From: Amphiduros pacificus
Lineage: Eukaryota; Annelida; Polychaeta; Phyllodocida; Hesionidae
Assembly (NCBI GenBank): GCA_949316495.1
Contig: OX439003.1
Location: forward strand, 24,676,295-24,740,294
Length of the DNA stretch: 64,000 bases
Direction of reading: 5' to 3'
Part shown: piece after piece, positions 27,451 to 39,200 of the stretch
Position numbering within the stretch: position 1 is the first letter of the stretch
How the letters are laid out: every line of letters starts with the position of its first letter
The notes under the pieces: generated by a model
Told to the model about the DNA's origin: nothing
Seen by the model: only the letters and a program-made list of their open reading frames with translations
Database searches by the model: none
Translations under genes and position numbers: made by a program

Positions 27451-27862
27451 TTTGGAAGCAGACAACGTGTAAATTTAGAGAAACGGAGCGTAATTCAACA
27501 AATTAAGCAAATAACTGGACTTACCCACACATTGTGAGTTGTGAGAACAATATTTCAATCTGATGTCAAATTTTAAACGAGTGATTATATATAAGTTTTG
27601 TGATTTTCTGTTTTGAAGATGATTGACAGATTGTATGCGTGCCTTGTGGAGTTCAGTATTTCAGTATTCAAAGTCAAACCATAAAACATCTCAATCTATG
27701 TGATAAATGCGTGTGATTTTATTGACTTTTTCTCTTATTTTTGTATTTGGTCTTTCTATCCGTTTTAAAGGGTATGGTCAGACTCAGGGGTCACTAAATA
27801 AAATTAGAAATATCATTTCCATGTATTTGAACTTTGACCTTTCACCTTGGATAATTCTTCAC

Positions 27863-27926
27863 ACTGTCCACCAGAGGCACACGCAAACTATTCACCAGGT
27901 TCACCAGGTCGCCCTCTGGTGGAGTT
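27863..27926 (-). repeat. Short element copy with CTCF-like motif, left of glutaredoxin
   Basis: ACTGTCCACCAGAGG at the left end and CGCCCTCTGGTGGA at the right end form a near-inverted repeat. On the minus strand 27922-27909 reads CCACCAGAGGGCGA, a close fit to the CTCF consensus CCASYAGRKGGCRS. A related copy in the opposite orientation lies at 29468-29550. Confidence 0.6.
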
Positions 27927-28118
27927 TGATAATTCTTAAGACTTTTGTGTTCACATCCATGTTATTTCCAGCCCTCCACAGAAAAAAAAATCTCCCTGTT
28001 ACATGAGCTGTACATTTTCAGTTTCAAAATATACTTTCCAAAATGCTAATCAGTAATTTTGGCATGAGACACTTCCTTAAGATTTTTTTATTGCACTAAA
28101 AATACAGATGTCCTGGGT

Positions 28119-28493
28119 AAGGGGCGATCCATTTGATTTTTGTGGGGTGGGGTGGGAGATTTTGGAAAAAAAATTTATTCACCCACCCCATCCCAGAAAA
28201 AAAAATTATTCATCCACCCTACCAAAGAAAAAAAATTTATTCATCCACCCTACCAAAGAAAAAAAATTTATTCATCCAGTACTGCTGTCCCACCCCACCC
28301 CACAAAAATCAAATGGATCGCCCCTAACAAGAAAAAAAATTTATTCACCCACCCCACACCAGAAAAAAAATTTATTCACCCACCCCACACCAGAAAAAAA
28401 AATTATTCATCCACCCTACCAAAGAAAAAAAATTTATTCATCCAGTACTGCTGTCCCACCCCACCCCACAAAAATCAAATGGATCGCCCCTAA
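28119..28493. mobile_element. TIR element with internal duplication, upstream of glutaredoxin
   Basis: AGGGGCGATCCATTTGATTT at the left end and its reverse complement at the right end give inverted repeats of about 37 bp rich in GTGGGGTGGGG. The interior repeats AAAAAAAATTTATTCA(T/C)CCA units. The whole right end, including the terminal repeat, occurs twice (ending near 28326 and 28493, offset about 166 bp). The flanks carry similar TACAGAT..CTGGGTAA words at 28104-28120 and about 28514-28533. It is non-coding, and three overlapping open frames through it are products of the repeats. Confidence 0.75.
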
Positions 28494-28681
28494 TATGTAT
28501 GTACACTTAAAATATACAGATTTACTGGGTAAAAAAAAGATATATTCATAATTTTTTATTTGTGAAAAGAAAATTCATAGGTCATGGTTATGTAATGAGA
28601 TAAATAAGATGTTCCCCAATGATGATATAACGTTATCTATTGTTTTTGTAGAATCAACTGCAGAAAAAAAGACTATTCAAG

Positions 28682-29128
28682 ATGGGAGGAGGTCCATCTC
28701 GTGAGGCTTTGCTGGCAACTAGCCAGGCTTTATCTGTACGTGAAATAATATCCTCAAACTGCGTTGTGATATTCTCCAAGAGCACTTGTTCATATTGTCG
28801 CCAGGCTAAAGACGTGTTCCGCCAAATGAGTGTCTCCCCAAAAGTTATAGAATTGAACCAAAGAGAAGATGGATCAGAAATACAAAATATCTTAAGTGTT
28901 ATGACTGGAGGAACTACTGTGAGTATCTATAAACATGGTTTTCCCTTTTTTGATCCCAGTTAAATGTGTTGATTTTTGGGACACATTTATCTTAACAAGT
29001 GATATTAATCCTGTTTTCAGGTTCCCCGAGTGTTTGTCAATGGAGAGTGCATAGGAGGAGGCACAGAGACAAAGGCGTTATACAAATCTGGAAAACTTGA
29101 CTCATTGGTACAGCAATGCTCTTCATGA
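28682..29128 (+). CDS. GLRX2: GLRX2-type dithiol glutaredoxin, two coding exons
   Basis: Exons 28682-28918 and 29021-29128, joined GT-AG in phase, encode 114 residues. Glutaredoxins use glutathione to reduce disulfides and glutathionylated proteins. The active site STCSYC (serine in place of the usual proline of CPYC) is the hallmark of GLRX2, which can also hold a [2Fe-2S] cluster. The glutathione-binding TVPRVFVNG with cis-proline, the GG motif in CIGGGTET, and the C-terminal LVQQC matching the GLRX2 LVHQC all fit. The ATG opens MGGGPSRE, which has Gly2 and Ser6 as in N-myristoylation sites, and no mitochondrial leader. However, the exon is open in frame back to a splice acceptor at 28650-28651 (NQLQKKRLFK before the Met), so an upstream exon could supply a longer, perhaps mitochondrial, form. 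GLRX2 is known to use alternative first exons. Confidence 0.93.
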
Positions 29129-29336
29129 TTGACTTTGTACCAAGAGCAATCTTAGAGGAAAAAGATAAAATAGGCATTGTTTCTGTCACTTATTACAGTC
29201 AGGAGTATGAGATCTAAATAAGAACTGTTGTAATGTTCATTTGGATAATCTAATTATGTTTGTTTGGATAATCTAAAAAAAAATTTAACTGAAGAAAATT
29301 TCTTTCTTAAAAAATGTACATTTTGTAGAAAACAGA

Positions 29337-29342
29337 AATAAA
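29337..29342 (+). other. Poly(A) signal of the glutaredoxin gene
   Basis: AATAAA lies about 210 bases after the stop codon and is the first strong signal downstream. Confidence 0.6.
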
Positions 29343-29467
29343 TTCTTGAAATCCAGTAGAATAACTTTCTGCTTTTTAGATTTATGGTATTACAGCCACG
29401 CCTCAACACCTAACACACTTCTGACCCTGTGTTATTTTTAAGCATAAAAAGAGCACACTCACACAAA

Positions 29468-29550
29468 ATCCACCAGAGGGCGATGAGGTGAACCTGTCAA
29501 TTATCACCTATGAATAGTTTACCAGTTTACATAGGCCTCTGGTGGACAGT
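29468..29550 (+). repeat. Short element copy with CTCF-like motif, right of glutaredoxin
   Basis: CCACCAGAGGGCGA at 29470-29483 on the plus strand fits the CTCF consensus, and the other end reads CCTCTGGTGGACAGT. Reverse-complemented, the segment aligns along its length with 27863-27926. The two copies therefore bracket the glutaredoxin gene in opposite orientation, with the strong motifs diverging from each other. Confidence 0.6.
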
Positions 29551-29559
29551 TTATCTCTC

Positions 29560-32500
29560 TCACACACACATACATATTCAATCATTGAATGAATCAGTTT
29601 CTATATGATAGCAAGGACCACTATCTTAGGCCAGAAGTAAGTGTTTTGAAAATTTTATAACTGCAAGATAAATGCTTTGTAGAAAAATAGTTATAAAACC
29701 AATTTCAAAGGTCAATATATCTAACACTAGGGGAGATTTATTTTGATAAGATTTAACATATGACCAATTCTTCTCATTGAGATTTAAATTTATGGCTAAA
29801 CATGGAAAAAGGTTTTTTTTAAAGAAACATTTCAAGATAAGATATGGTTTCTTAGCTTCCTATGTTTCTTTGAAAAATATAAAATTCATATTATTGGGCA
29901 GTGATTAATCTTATCAATACTACATATGCAATACTACACAAGTCTGGTATGGATTACTGTCCCATATGTTGTCTGGCCAGGCGGACCACAGACCATCAGC
30001 CCCCCTGTGACCACAGCTATCAATCACCAGTGATTGGGGCCCTTTTAGTTAATCATTGTGCTTCATGGGATAATGCAGACTGTGTTACATTATGTTCTTG
30101 TTTTTTTAACCAAACCTAGGTTTTGTTAAAAAGAGCAATTAGTGGTCACAATGTTTCCAATTCAATTTACATTTATGTTTTATATTCACTTTTTATATTT
30201 GCCTTACACCAATATCTGCAAATATATTTAACTTACTAGCGTAAAAAGAACCTGAAACATTAAGGCTTGTTATCATCTAGATATCTTTTCAGCTGACTTT
30301 TGAGATACAATACTTTGACAGTTTCTGTTTAACCCTGCACTTGAAATCTAGTTTTGAAAATGCTGCAATTTTGAATGTGGTCTGCAGTATCCCAGATTTG
30401 GCCTCCTGCACCCCACTTCCTGGAGTTATTACCACAACAACTAACTCTATAAATTGGCACACAAGGTGTTTTATTTTTACCATAAACTGAATTGTGCAGC
30501 CAGGGATAGACCAGAAAGTAACCTTGTCACAGACTCCAGACTTTTTTTAAAACTCTCCTTAAAACACACATAATTAGATTTAACCAATCAGCTCCAAATT
30601 GGTATGAAGATGGAAAACATATTGAACAAACCATTTGAATATGACGGTACATGGCATATGAAAGTTAAAGCAGATTTGTTTGCATTATATCTTGATGACT
30701 GACTTCAGGCCTCTGAGAGGCTTGTGTTGTATTGCTTATGTAGTATTGACCTTATGCAGTGGCTACTGGCTAATGGATTAGTTATAAAAAAATCAAAACA
30801 TGATCTTTCCATGCACTATAAACATTTTTTCATCCGATTAGTAATGTTTTACCTATTTAGTTGGCTTGGTGAGTTATAATTGTGCACTATTTTATGTACA
30901 GGAGATAGAAATGACATCATAATGTAGCTCTGGCAATTCATCACTGAAATAGTAACATCTAATTTGTTGGTATCTTGGCAACAGGTTGCAACCAAAAATA
31001 AAGTTAATGCCTGTTTGGTTAACATTAAGTTTGAAATTATATTGGAATAAACTGAGATTAATAATAAATTAGCACAGGAATACCATGTGTGAGCTGATAC
31101 AGCCAATCTCATGTGAGATTAGACACTACTTTTGTATTGCTCTCAGGAATAAATTAGTTTATTTTTATGTAAATCTGAATTAGATAACTAACTTAAGATG
31201 ATTGCCACACGAGTTCACCACATTGATTTAAAAATAAAAGCAAGACAAGATATATTCGAGTTTATAAGCTCATATTTATAGTATTGATATTATTGATGAA
31301 TATTTATTGTGCTGAATTTAAACTTTTCTGAATTAATATACAATTTGTGATTAAATGATGATTTGTGTTCAGGGTTTCTCAGTTTTTTTTAGAACTAGTT
31401 AACCCCAAACAATTTGTAAATTTGATAATCTTTGGTCAGAATTTAAAAAAATGTCCATGTCATGCATTGTTGTGCATTGGATGATGGTAATAAAGTTATT
31501 TAAAAAAATCCTCGGATGTTGGTTTCTATTACTTTAAAATATTAAACAATATCTTTACATTTATATTGCAGTTCTGACTGCAAGTGTAAAGTTAATGTTT
31601 ATATTTTTTATTCTGTCATTCAATCTTTGCAGTAGATTTGTTCGAAATATGCCTTTAATTGAGGTACTGGAAGGCAACTACAAGTACTTCTCAGAAATTA
31701 CTCTCTCCTTTATAAAGTTACTTCATATGTGGGGCAGTGAGGTAGGGGTAATGATCCTTTAATCCTTGGTCGCTGGTTCATAATCCGGGAGATAATGCCT
31801 CTCAAAATCTCTTTTTGGCCTAATGTGTAATGAAAAAAGTGGTCACCATGTCACTTTCCAGATATAGCTGGGAACCATTTCAGTCTTTCTGCACAACATT
31901 TGTGTCTCGTATGGATAGGAGAGGATATAAAAGATATTATATAAACTCATTTTTGCTCATATTTTTGAAACAATTGAAAACGCCTAGCACATTTTTTCTA
32001 AAGACAGATCACCAACTTTATTGGTGTACTTGTGTAGATTTGGAGTAAAGGTTGTCATAAAAACATAAACAATATGAAAACAAAACAATAAAGCAGAATG
32101 AATCAAAATCGCTGTTTGGTTTTCCTCTTGATCTGTATGCTACAGTATTTTAGCATGCTTAAATTTCAACTTTGTAGTCATATACATTTTCTTTACTCTG
32201 ACTTCTATGTGAGATTTTTCACAATACTAGCCATATTTCTTGAAGTTGTAGATCATCTATACAAATTGAAGTATTTGCAATTTTTGATTAACAAATAATT
32301 TTCAATTGACATATATTGCTTTATATAAAATTTGCAGTTAAGCCTGGATGAGTTGCACATAGTCGTCGGTAACTTTAATGTGAGCCTAGAATGAGCATGA
32401 TAAATATCTTGAATATTATATTGAATAGCCAAAACAACGCCTTTAAATGTCATATTAACTGCAATCAATCAGAATATTGTTACTATGTGTCTTAAATAAT

Positions 32501-33780
32501 TTGCAGTAACATGTTAATGATGTCATGACCTGCTTCATCACATGGGATCATATATCATATTATATTAGCAGTCTTTCCAATTTTTGACAATAATAACGAT
32601 ATTCAGTGATTACAAAAATTCATTTCAGCAAAAGGTTAATCTATTCAAGAAAGAGCCATATCGGGTGGCCTCCCTTGAAGGTGAAGGATATTCCAGCCAA
32701 ACAGCGACATGGCCTCAACTAACAGAGTGACAGACAATGTGTAGAATAGTTGAGGCATGCGTGCCAGGACATCAATGTGATCGATGTGCATTTGCAGCCA
32801 TTTATACTGGGTGAAAGTGACATTATGAATCCACTGCAATATGAAGTATTTCACTACTACCACAATTGTGCTATTAACGGTTAAATCGAACCAGGAACAT
32901 TCGTTGTTTATTTGCATATCCCAAACAGTCCAGCGCACCCCACCAACCCCCTCCCCTGGACATCCCCTTATCTAGTTTCCCTTCTTTTTTACGATATATA
33001 CATGAAATAAATTTAACTGTCTTCCTAACCATTTCATGTTCAACGCCTCTCATTTCTAATGATGCTGCATCATATTCTACTCACTAACTCGCAGATAAAC
33101 TTGGAGAATAATATGAGAAGTCATGACAGTTTTGTTAACCACAATAGAGGCGAAGTCGTACAATGTAATGTGATAGGAGGAAAATTCATTAATGCCACAG
33201 CAGAGAAAGTTGTTTACACCAAAATACTAATATGCCTTAGAAAGTATTTTGATATAAATATTACAGACATGGCCATATTTTCGCCAGAACCGAGACCGAG
33301 ATAAGCGCCACGAGGGATTTATATCTGACCGCCTGGAGAAGATTGCAGACATATGGCGAGCTTCCAATATGCCGGAGCTTCAGATTGTCTCAGATGGCGA
33401 ATATGGTTTCAAGCTATATGAAGGAACTTGGTGATAAATTATCAGAGAAGCCACCAGAAATGGAAAATGAGACAATTTAATAACATTTATTATTGCACTT
33501 AATATCATTAAATGGTGAAAAATATATTATCCAACACATCGTTCGATGAAAATATAAGTGAATATGTTTAAGATATTTCAGAATTTGGCAGAACTTAAAT
33601 ATTTCATAGGAGTTAGAACGTACTGAACCGCAAGTAATTTTTAGTATGCCTAAACCTAAATCTTTTATACAAGTAAATGTTTTGAGGAATTTGCATTGCA
33701 GACATTTTTGAACAAATTAACAGAACATTGAAACTACTTGATGGTGTATGGCTAATCCCTGGATAATGTACAAAAACCCC
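29560..33780. other. Non-coding spacer
   Basis: No exon or domain is recognised in this interval. A tRNA-like fragment at 31726-31800 is listed separately. The open frames near 30.9, 31.8, 32.3, 32.9 and 33.1 kb have no supporting context. Confidence 0.45.
31726..31800 (+). mobile_element. tRNA-like fragment, possible SINE head
   Basis: GTGGGGCAGTGAGGTAGGGG followed about 40 bases later by TGGTTCATAATCC resembles a tRNA with A-box and B-box (consensus GGTTCGAATCC). The stems do not pair well enough for a functional tRNA. Confidence 0.35.
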
Positions 33781-33784
33781 ACCA

Positions 33785-34220
33785 TTTATAAGGCATAAAA
33801 CAATCATTGTATCATATCTACTTGAACCCACTATTTTTGAGGGTATAATGCATGACTTACTTGAATCCCCTATTTATGAAGGCATAATACAGGCATTGTA
33901 TCATATCGTACTTGAATCCTTTATTTATAGGGGCATAATGTAAACATTATATCATATCGTACTTGAATCCTTTATTTATAGGGGCATAATGTAAACATTG
34001 TATCATATCATACTTGAATCCCCTATTTATAAGGGTGTAATGCAAACATTGTATCGTACCGTACTTGAATCCCCTATTTATAAGGGTGTAATGCAAACAT
34101 TGTATCATATCGTACTTGAATCCCCTATTTATAAGGGTGTAATGCAAACATTGTATCGTACCGTACTTGAATCCCCTATTTATAAGGGCATAATACAAAC
34201 ATTGCATCATATCGTACTTT
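33785..34220. repeat. 51-bp minisatellite, about 8 copies
   Basis: The unit contains TACTTGAATCCCCTATTTAT and is 51 bp. The right half is homogeneous and alternates CGTACCGTAC with CATATCGTAC. The left copies are diverged. The period divides by three, so open frames run through on both strands; these are artefacts. Confidence 0.9.
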
Positions 34221-34677
34221 AACAAGGACGCGGACCTTGCAAGGGCACCTTTTATTTTTATATAACTTGACCTTTGACCATGGGTCCTTTTTTTATTTTT
34301 ACCCGGGGAGGCTGGGCTGAAATCCCCGGAAGGAACCTCATTTAGGCAAATACTTTATCTACATCGGTCCCCTGTTTTAGAACATGCTTACATATTGATA
34401 CACCCACTTAGGGATAGTGTAAAGTTAAAACGATACCTGACTTTGGGGTGATGCAATTAGAAAACGATATCCTGTTGCAAGAGTTGTGAATTCAATACTA
34501 ACATAACATAACAAATAGTTATATACATTATTCAAACTTTAACCATATTTTATAATTGTATTTGTAATATTTCTGTAAGCCCAATCAAACAGGCACCAGT
34601 ATGTTAATATCACACACATCAGATACTTTTGATATGGGGAGAACGTAGTCTATTAAAACTACACAGAATATAGAAAT

Positions 34678-35388
34678 GTGCATGTCACCAAGAAGATGAA
34701 AGACCATATGTTTGCCTCTGATGCATCTGATGGCGGCTTCATGTACGCACTGCCTTGTGCAGAAGGCAGGACAGTAAGTGAAACTTACAGGGCCTTAATT
34801 AGGAGTATCTGCAACACCGCGGTAGTCCATCCTCAACCTATCTCTGCCTCCATTGCCCAAATTTGCGGCCACCACCGGCTGCAGATCATGAATATTCATA
34901 TTATGAAAATGTGTCAAATTGCCCTTGTTTTCCTTGCCTTTGACCAAGCCAGAATTGACTATGGATCTGTTTATCTGATGATGTGCATTATTTTTCAATA
35001 ACCTGGCGGTTTTCACCTCTTTTAAGAGAGTAGGAGTAGACAGGATATTTGGACAAGGGGATTGTGATCCCTGTTTTAGGTAAATTATCTGCTGAAAGGG
35101 CCCTATTAAACTAAGTTTCCCGGCAATGCTGTCATTCCTGCAGTCTCTGGCAGAGGGCGTTGCTGAATTCAGACACGGACACAATGCTTCCGCCATGGAA
35201 AGGAAGACTGCTGAGTTTGCAGTTCGATCTGCACCACACAACCTTGTTATTGCTGTAGGAAATATTATGAAAAGAGGTTTTGCAACCAGACAGGGATCTC
35301 GACTCAGAAGTGTCATCAGTAAAGCCTCCTTGAAAATGGAATTATAGATGAGCTGTACTCCAAATGGTGTGAAGATAAATGTTAACAT
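34678..35388. other. Segment with long overlapping open frames, unidentified
   Basis: A 197-residue frame on the minus strand (35388-34795) overlaps frames of 107 (34678-35001) and 73 residues (35126-35347) on the plus strand. Base composition is richer in GC than the surroundings. I recognise no domain. It may be a fragment of an old repeat or a lineage-specific gene. It lies between the glutaredoxin and cyclase genes. Confidence 0.3.
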
Positions 35389-36258
35389 GTGTGGGTGGAC
35401 AATGTCATGTGGGATAATTGATTTTAATTATAATTATATTCCGTGTAATTTTATCAGTGAAACATATATTACCTCTTAATTCTTCTGGGAGGAATGTCTC
35501 CACGCTGCCTAATGCACATTTTAAAATGGAACTAACATGCTCTCTGAGGTATTTTGTGTGCTTAATGTGATTGAAGTGATTGGGAAATTACAAAAAGATT
35601 ACACTATAAAATGCGAAATATATTACCCATGCATTTCAGAGCCGTGTCCAGAATTGCAACAGGGGAGGTAAATTGTATCGAACGTATGTTACTTTTACAA
35701 AAATAATGATTCACTAAATGTTCCCTTGACACAAAAGAGATATTGTCTAAATAGTTTTTGGTTTATTTTCTAGCATTTCAGCTGACAATACAATCTCCGA
35801 AACATTCATTATCTGCAATATACATATTATGCTTTTTGCTATTAAATATTCGGGATTTTAAATAAAAAATACGTCCAAAAATGCTGGATGCGTCTTATGA
35901 TAATCAATATTACAAAGACTCAAATAGGTGTTTTCAACATGGTTCATAATGTGTTGATGTGCAGTTTAAACGTATCAAAAATCAACCAATTGAAATATTT
36001 ATTAGAAGCGAATAACCTTTATTACATTACACCAATTGATATTCAACGGAATGATAAACATACTGATCAGTAACTCAGAATTTGAAGCATCATACTTATA
36101 TATTTATAGTTATAAAATTTAAGAATATTTGTGGCAACAAAAGGGAGGGTCTGGTGATATTTAACTAAACACTTATTGATCCCTGTTAACATTACATCAT
36201 TGCATAAAAGCCCTATCATTACTTCAATATTTGGTCCCTGTTATTTAATTTGTACACA

Positions 36259-39200
36259 TTAATCTGACGATGTTCTACCATTCTGTGCCAATTGTCCATT
36301 TGTATCCTCAGTGCCATTTGCCAAAACCGAAAATGGGCACATATTGAATCCCGCCGAATCCCTGCTCTTTATGCTCCAATCTCCATCATCATAGTTACTC
36401 TTTGTTTTATCATCAGATGTTGCAGAAGATTTTAACCCATGAAAATGTTGTGTGATTCTATTGCGGAGAGGCTGCACGGAGTGTGCCAGTTCGGACACCA
36501 GAGGCCACGTGGGTCTCCTCTTTCGGGCTGACCAATGCTGTGATTGCCCATCCACCCCATTGTGGAGATCATAATGTGAATTAACATTTCCAAATATCTT
36601 TACTTGGTCCAAGTCTATTTTATTGTTGACGTTATTCTCTGAGTGTGTTCGCACTCGATATGTTTTGGTCTCCTTGCCTTTTAGTCTTGTCAATTCAAAC
36701 TGTAATTCTTGTTGTATAGTTTCTAGTGTACCTTTTCTATCGTACATTTCCTTTCTATCGTCCTCATCAATGTAGAATATAGGCTTGCTATGTGGTGATC
36801 GGCCTGATTCATCGGAATCCTGAGATGATGCTGACCCATTGGACAATGACCTAGTATATAGTGTCTGACGGATATCCGGAGCACTGGTCATGGCTGAAAT
36901 AATTGAGGCAATATGTATTGTCATGGTAACCGTCAGAAAACAATATTTGATTTATCAGTTCTTTTGTGTTGAAGTCATATCATTTAAATAATTATACTGA
37001 CATCACTTCATTACCACGTCACTTCAAAGTTTGGAATGTGTAAAACCGGTACGAATTTCAATAATGTTTTGATATATATCCTGGACTTTTGATATATTAA
37101 AATGGTCCCTACCCCACACAAATATGTATTTGAGATTGAATGTTAAAACTTTGGAATACTTTGTAGATTATTATTAAATTATCTTCACAAAAAGTAAGCC
37201 AGGGTTTCAACATTTCTTACCAGGCTTTGGCTCCTTTATTATCAGGTTTGGCATTGACGGGGATTCAACATCAACGTGATTTGGCATCGTGTTAAGGTGA
37301 ACATTGTGATTCTTCTTTTCCTTTTGTTGCAACATATCTCCCACTTGCGATTCACTGAAAATGTACAACAATGTGTACAATATAATATTAGAAGTTGGTG
37401 AAGAATCTGGATCGTATGTAAAATGGTATAAATAATTATGCAAACTATAAAAATAATATCTTATATCTTATTTTATATTAGTATTATAAAACTTTCATTT
37501 ATGCATCTGAAATGGTGCAATGTATGTTAAACAACATTTTCTGCATAAAAATATAATTGAGGCAAATTGTGGAGCAAAACTCAGGATTGGCATTGGCAAT
37601 TGATAAATACATGATATCTATTTTAGATATATCATTATCTTAAAGTTCTTTGCAGACATTAATTATTTTAGCAGGTTATGAATTGATTCACTATCTTGGA
37701 AAATGGCTGATATCATAAGCTATTATTTGTCTTCAGATATATCATTCAATGTCCTGATGATCGCCTAATTCATGCTGATTTACCGAAGATGACCAAATGT
37801 ATTTTGAATATGACTAAAGAAATATCTGTAATATTTTTGAATACATGCTGAAAAGACATATGAATGTAACATGATAATGAGCAGGAGAGAAATGATGGAA
37901 GATGCTCATATCTGACACTTGATATGACAAATTGTTTCCCGTCTCTAAGATAGAAAAGATATTCTCTCTCTGGTGAGTAATAACTCATATCAGTTTCAGC
38001 TTAGAACAAAAATAAACTTGATATCAGATTTCATTAATATTCATAAGTGTTATCTGCAATATACTTCAAGTTCATTATGAGAAGTTGCTCTAATAAATCA
38101 GTACTGTACGGCATTTTCTATTATACTTAAAATAGCAGTCTCTATCACTATCATAAAATATTTTTGGGGCCAATATTCCATCCGACAAGTATTAGAAATC
38201 TTCAATAACATTTTTTTGTGATTTCCAGAGAGATTAGTTGCTGTATCTGAGAGAGATCTACTGATTTCTATAATTTTATGCTGGTAACTGTGCTGCAAGC
38301 GATTTATTTTTTTTAGTAAATATACAGTAACAACTTCATACAATTACGGTTTAAAAGCGGGGAACATTTTAGAACATAACACATGTGTCCATTGGATGGT
38401 CACGTTGAGATCTCTTGGTAGGCAATATTGACTTTATGATGGAATATAAATAAGGACGCTACAGGAAAGTGCTTTACAGATGTTCTCTGTGGTCCCTTTG
38501 CCTCTTGTTATGACTGTATTAATAGATAGTGTGTAAGTAAGGATATTGCGGGAGAGCTGTCCTTTGTCTAATATGTTCTTTCTATGTTGCATACCTTGGT
38601 TTCAGAAGTAACAGATGAGCTGATTCCTGTCTCACATATTGACATTTGGCCTCGATCTGAGGATCGTCACTCCTGCCCACCAACCAGTATGTGTTCATTT
38701 GACCCTTACCCTGAAATTACGCATTTATATTTCATGACAATCATCGTGAATAAGAAGCAACGGACGTAAGCTCCATATTTGATAATTTCACATTTTTGCT
38801 CTAATTTCAATTTTAATTTCAAAAATTCAAATGGGAATGGGTAATATGCGGGATTAGTGATACACACAGCTTATCTGAAGCACTTTGGTTAATACATTCA
38901 ATTATCTATGCATTTATTAAAAATGTGTGAGAATCGAGACAATATGTTATAAGGTCATCATGATTTGAAAGTTATCATGTGAAATTTGTGAAATCATATT
39001 AAATCATTTCATTAAATCTTGAAATAAAATGTGAAATATGACGATGACAAAGCATTCAATTGTGAAAGGAAAACTATAATTGTCTCAATGACTTATTATA
39101 TAATATGTCTTTGATGATGAATCTAACATGTGTGTTTTACAAGAGGTCAGGAATGTTCAGTTAATCGTATTATTTATAAAAAAAACGATGCCACGCTTAT

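Noticed and set aside
28108-28551. Overlapping open frames rich in Pro, His and Lys
   Set aside because: They run through the TIR element at 28119-28493 and reflect its internal repeats.
38595-38656. A 62-base cyclase exon starting at an internal CAG (38656)
   Set aside because: An upstream acceptor at 38711 restores the conserved [11 protein letters not shown] strand and joins in phase with the exon at 39771-39682.
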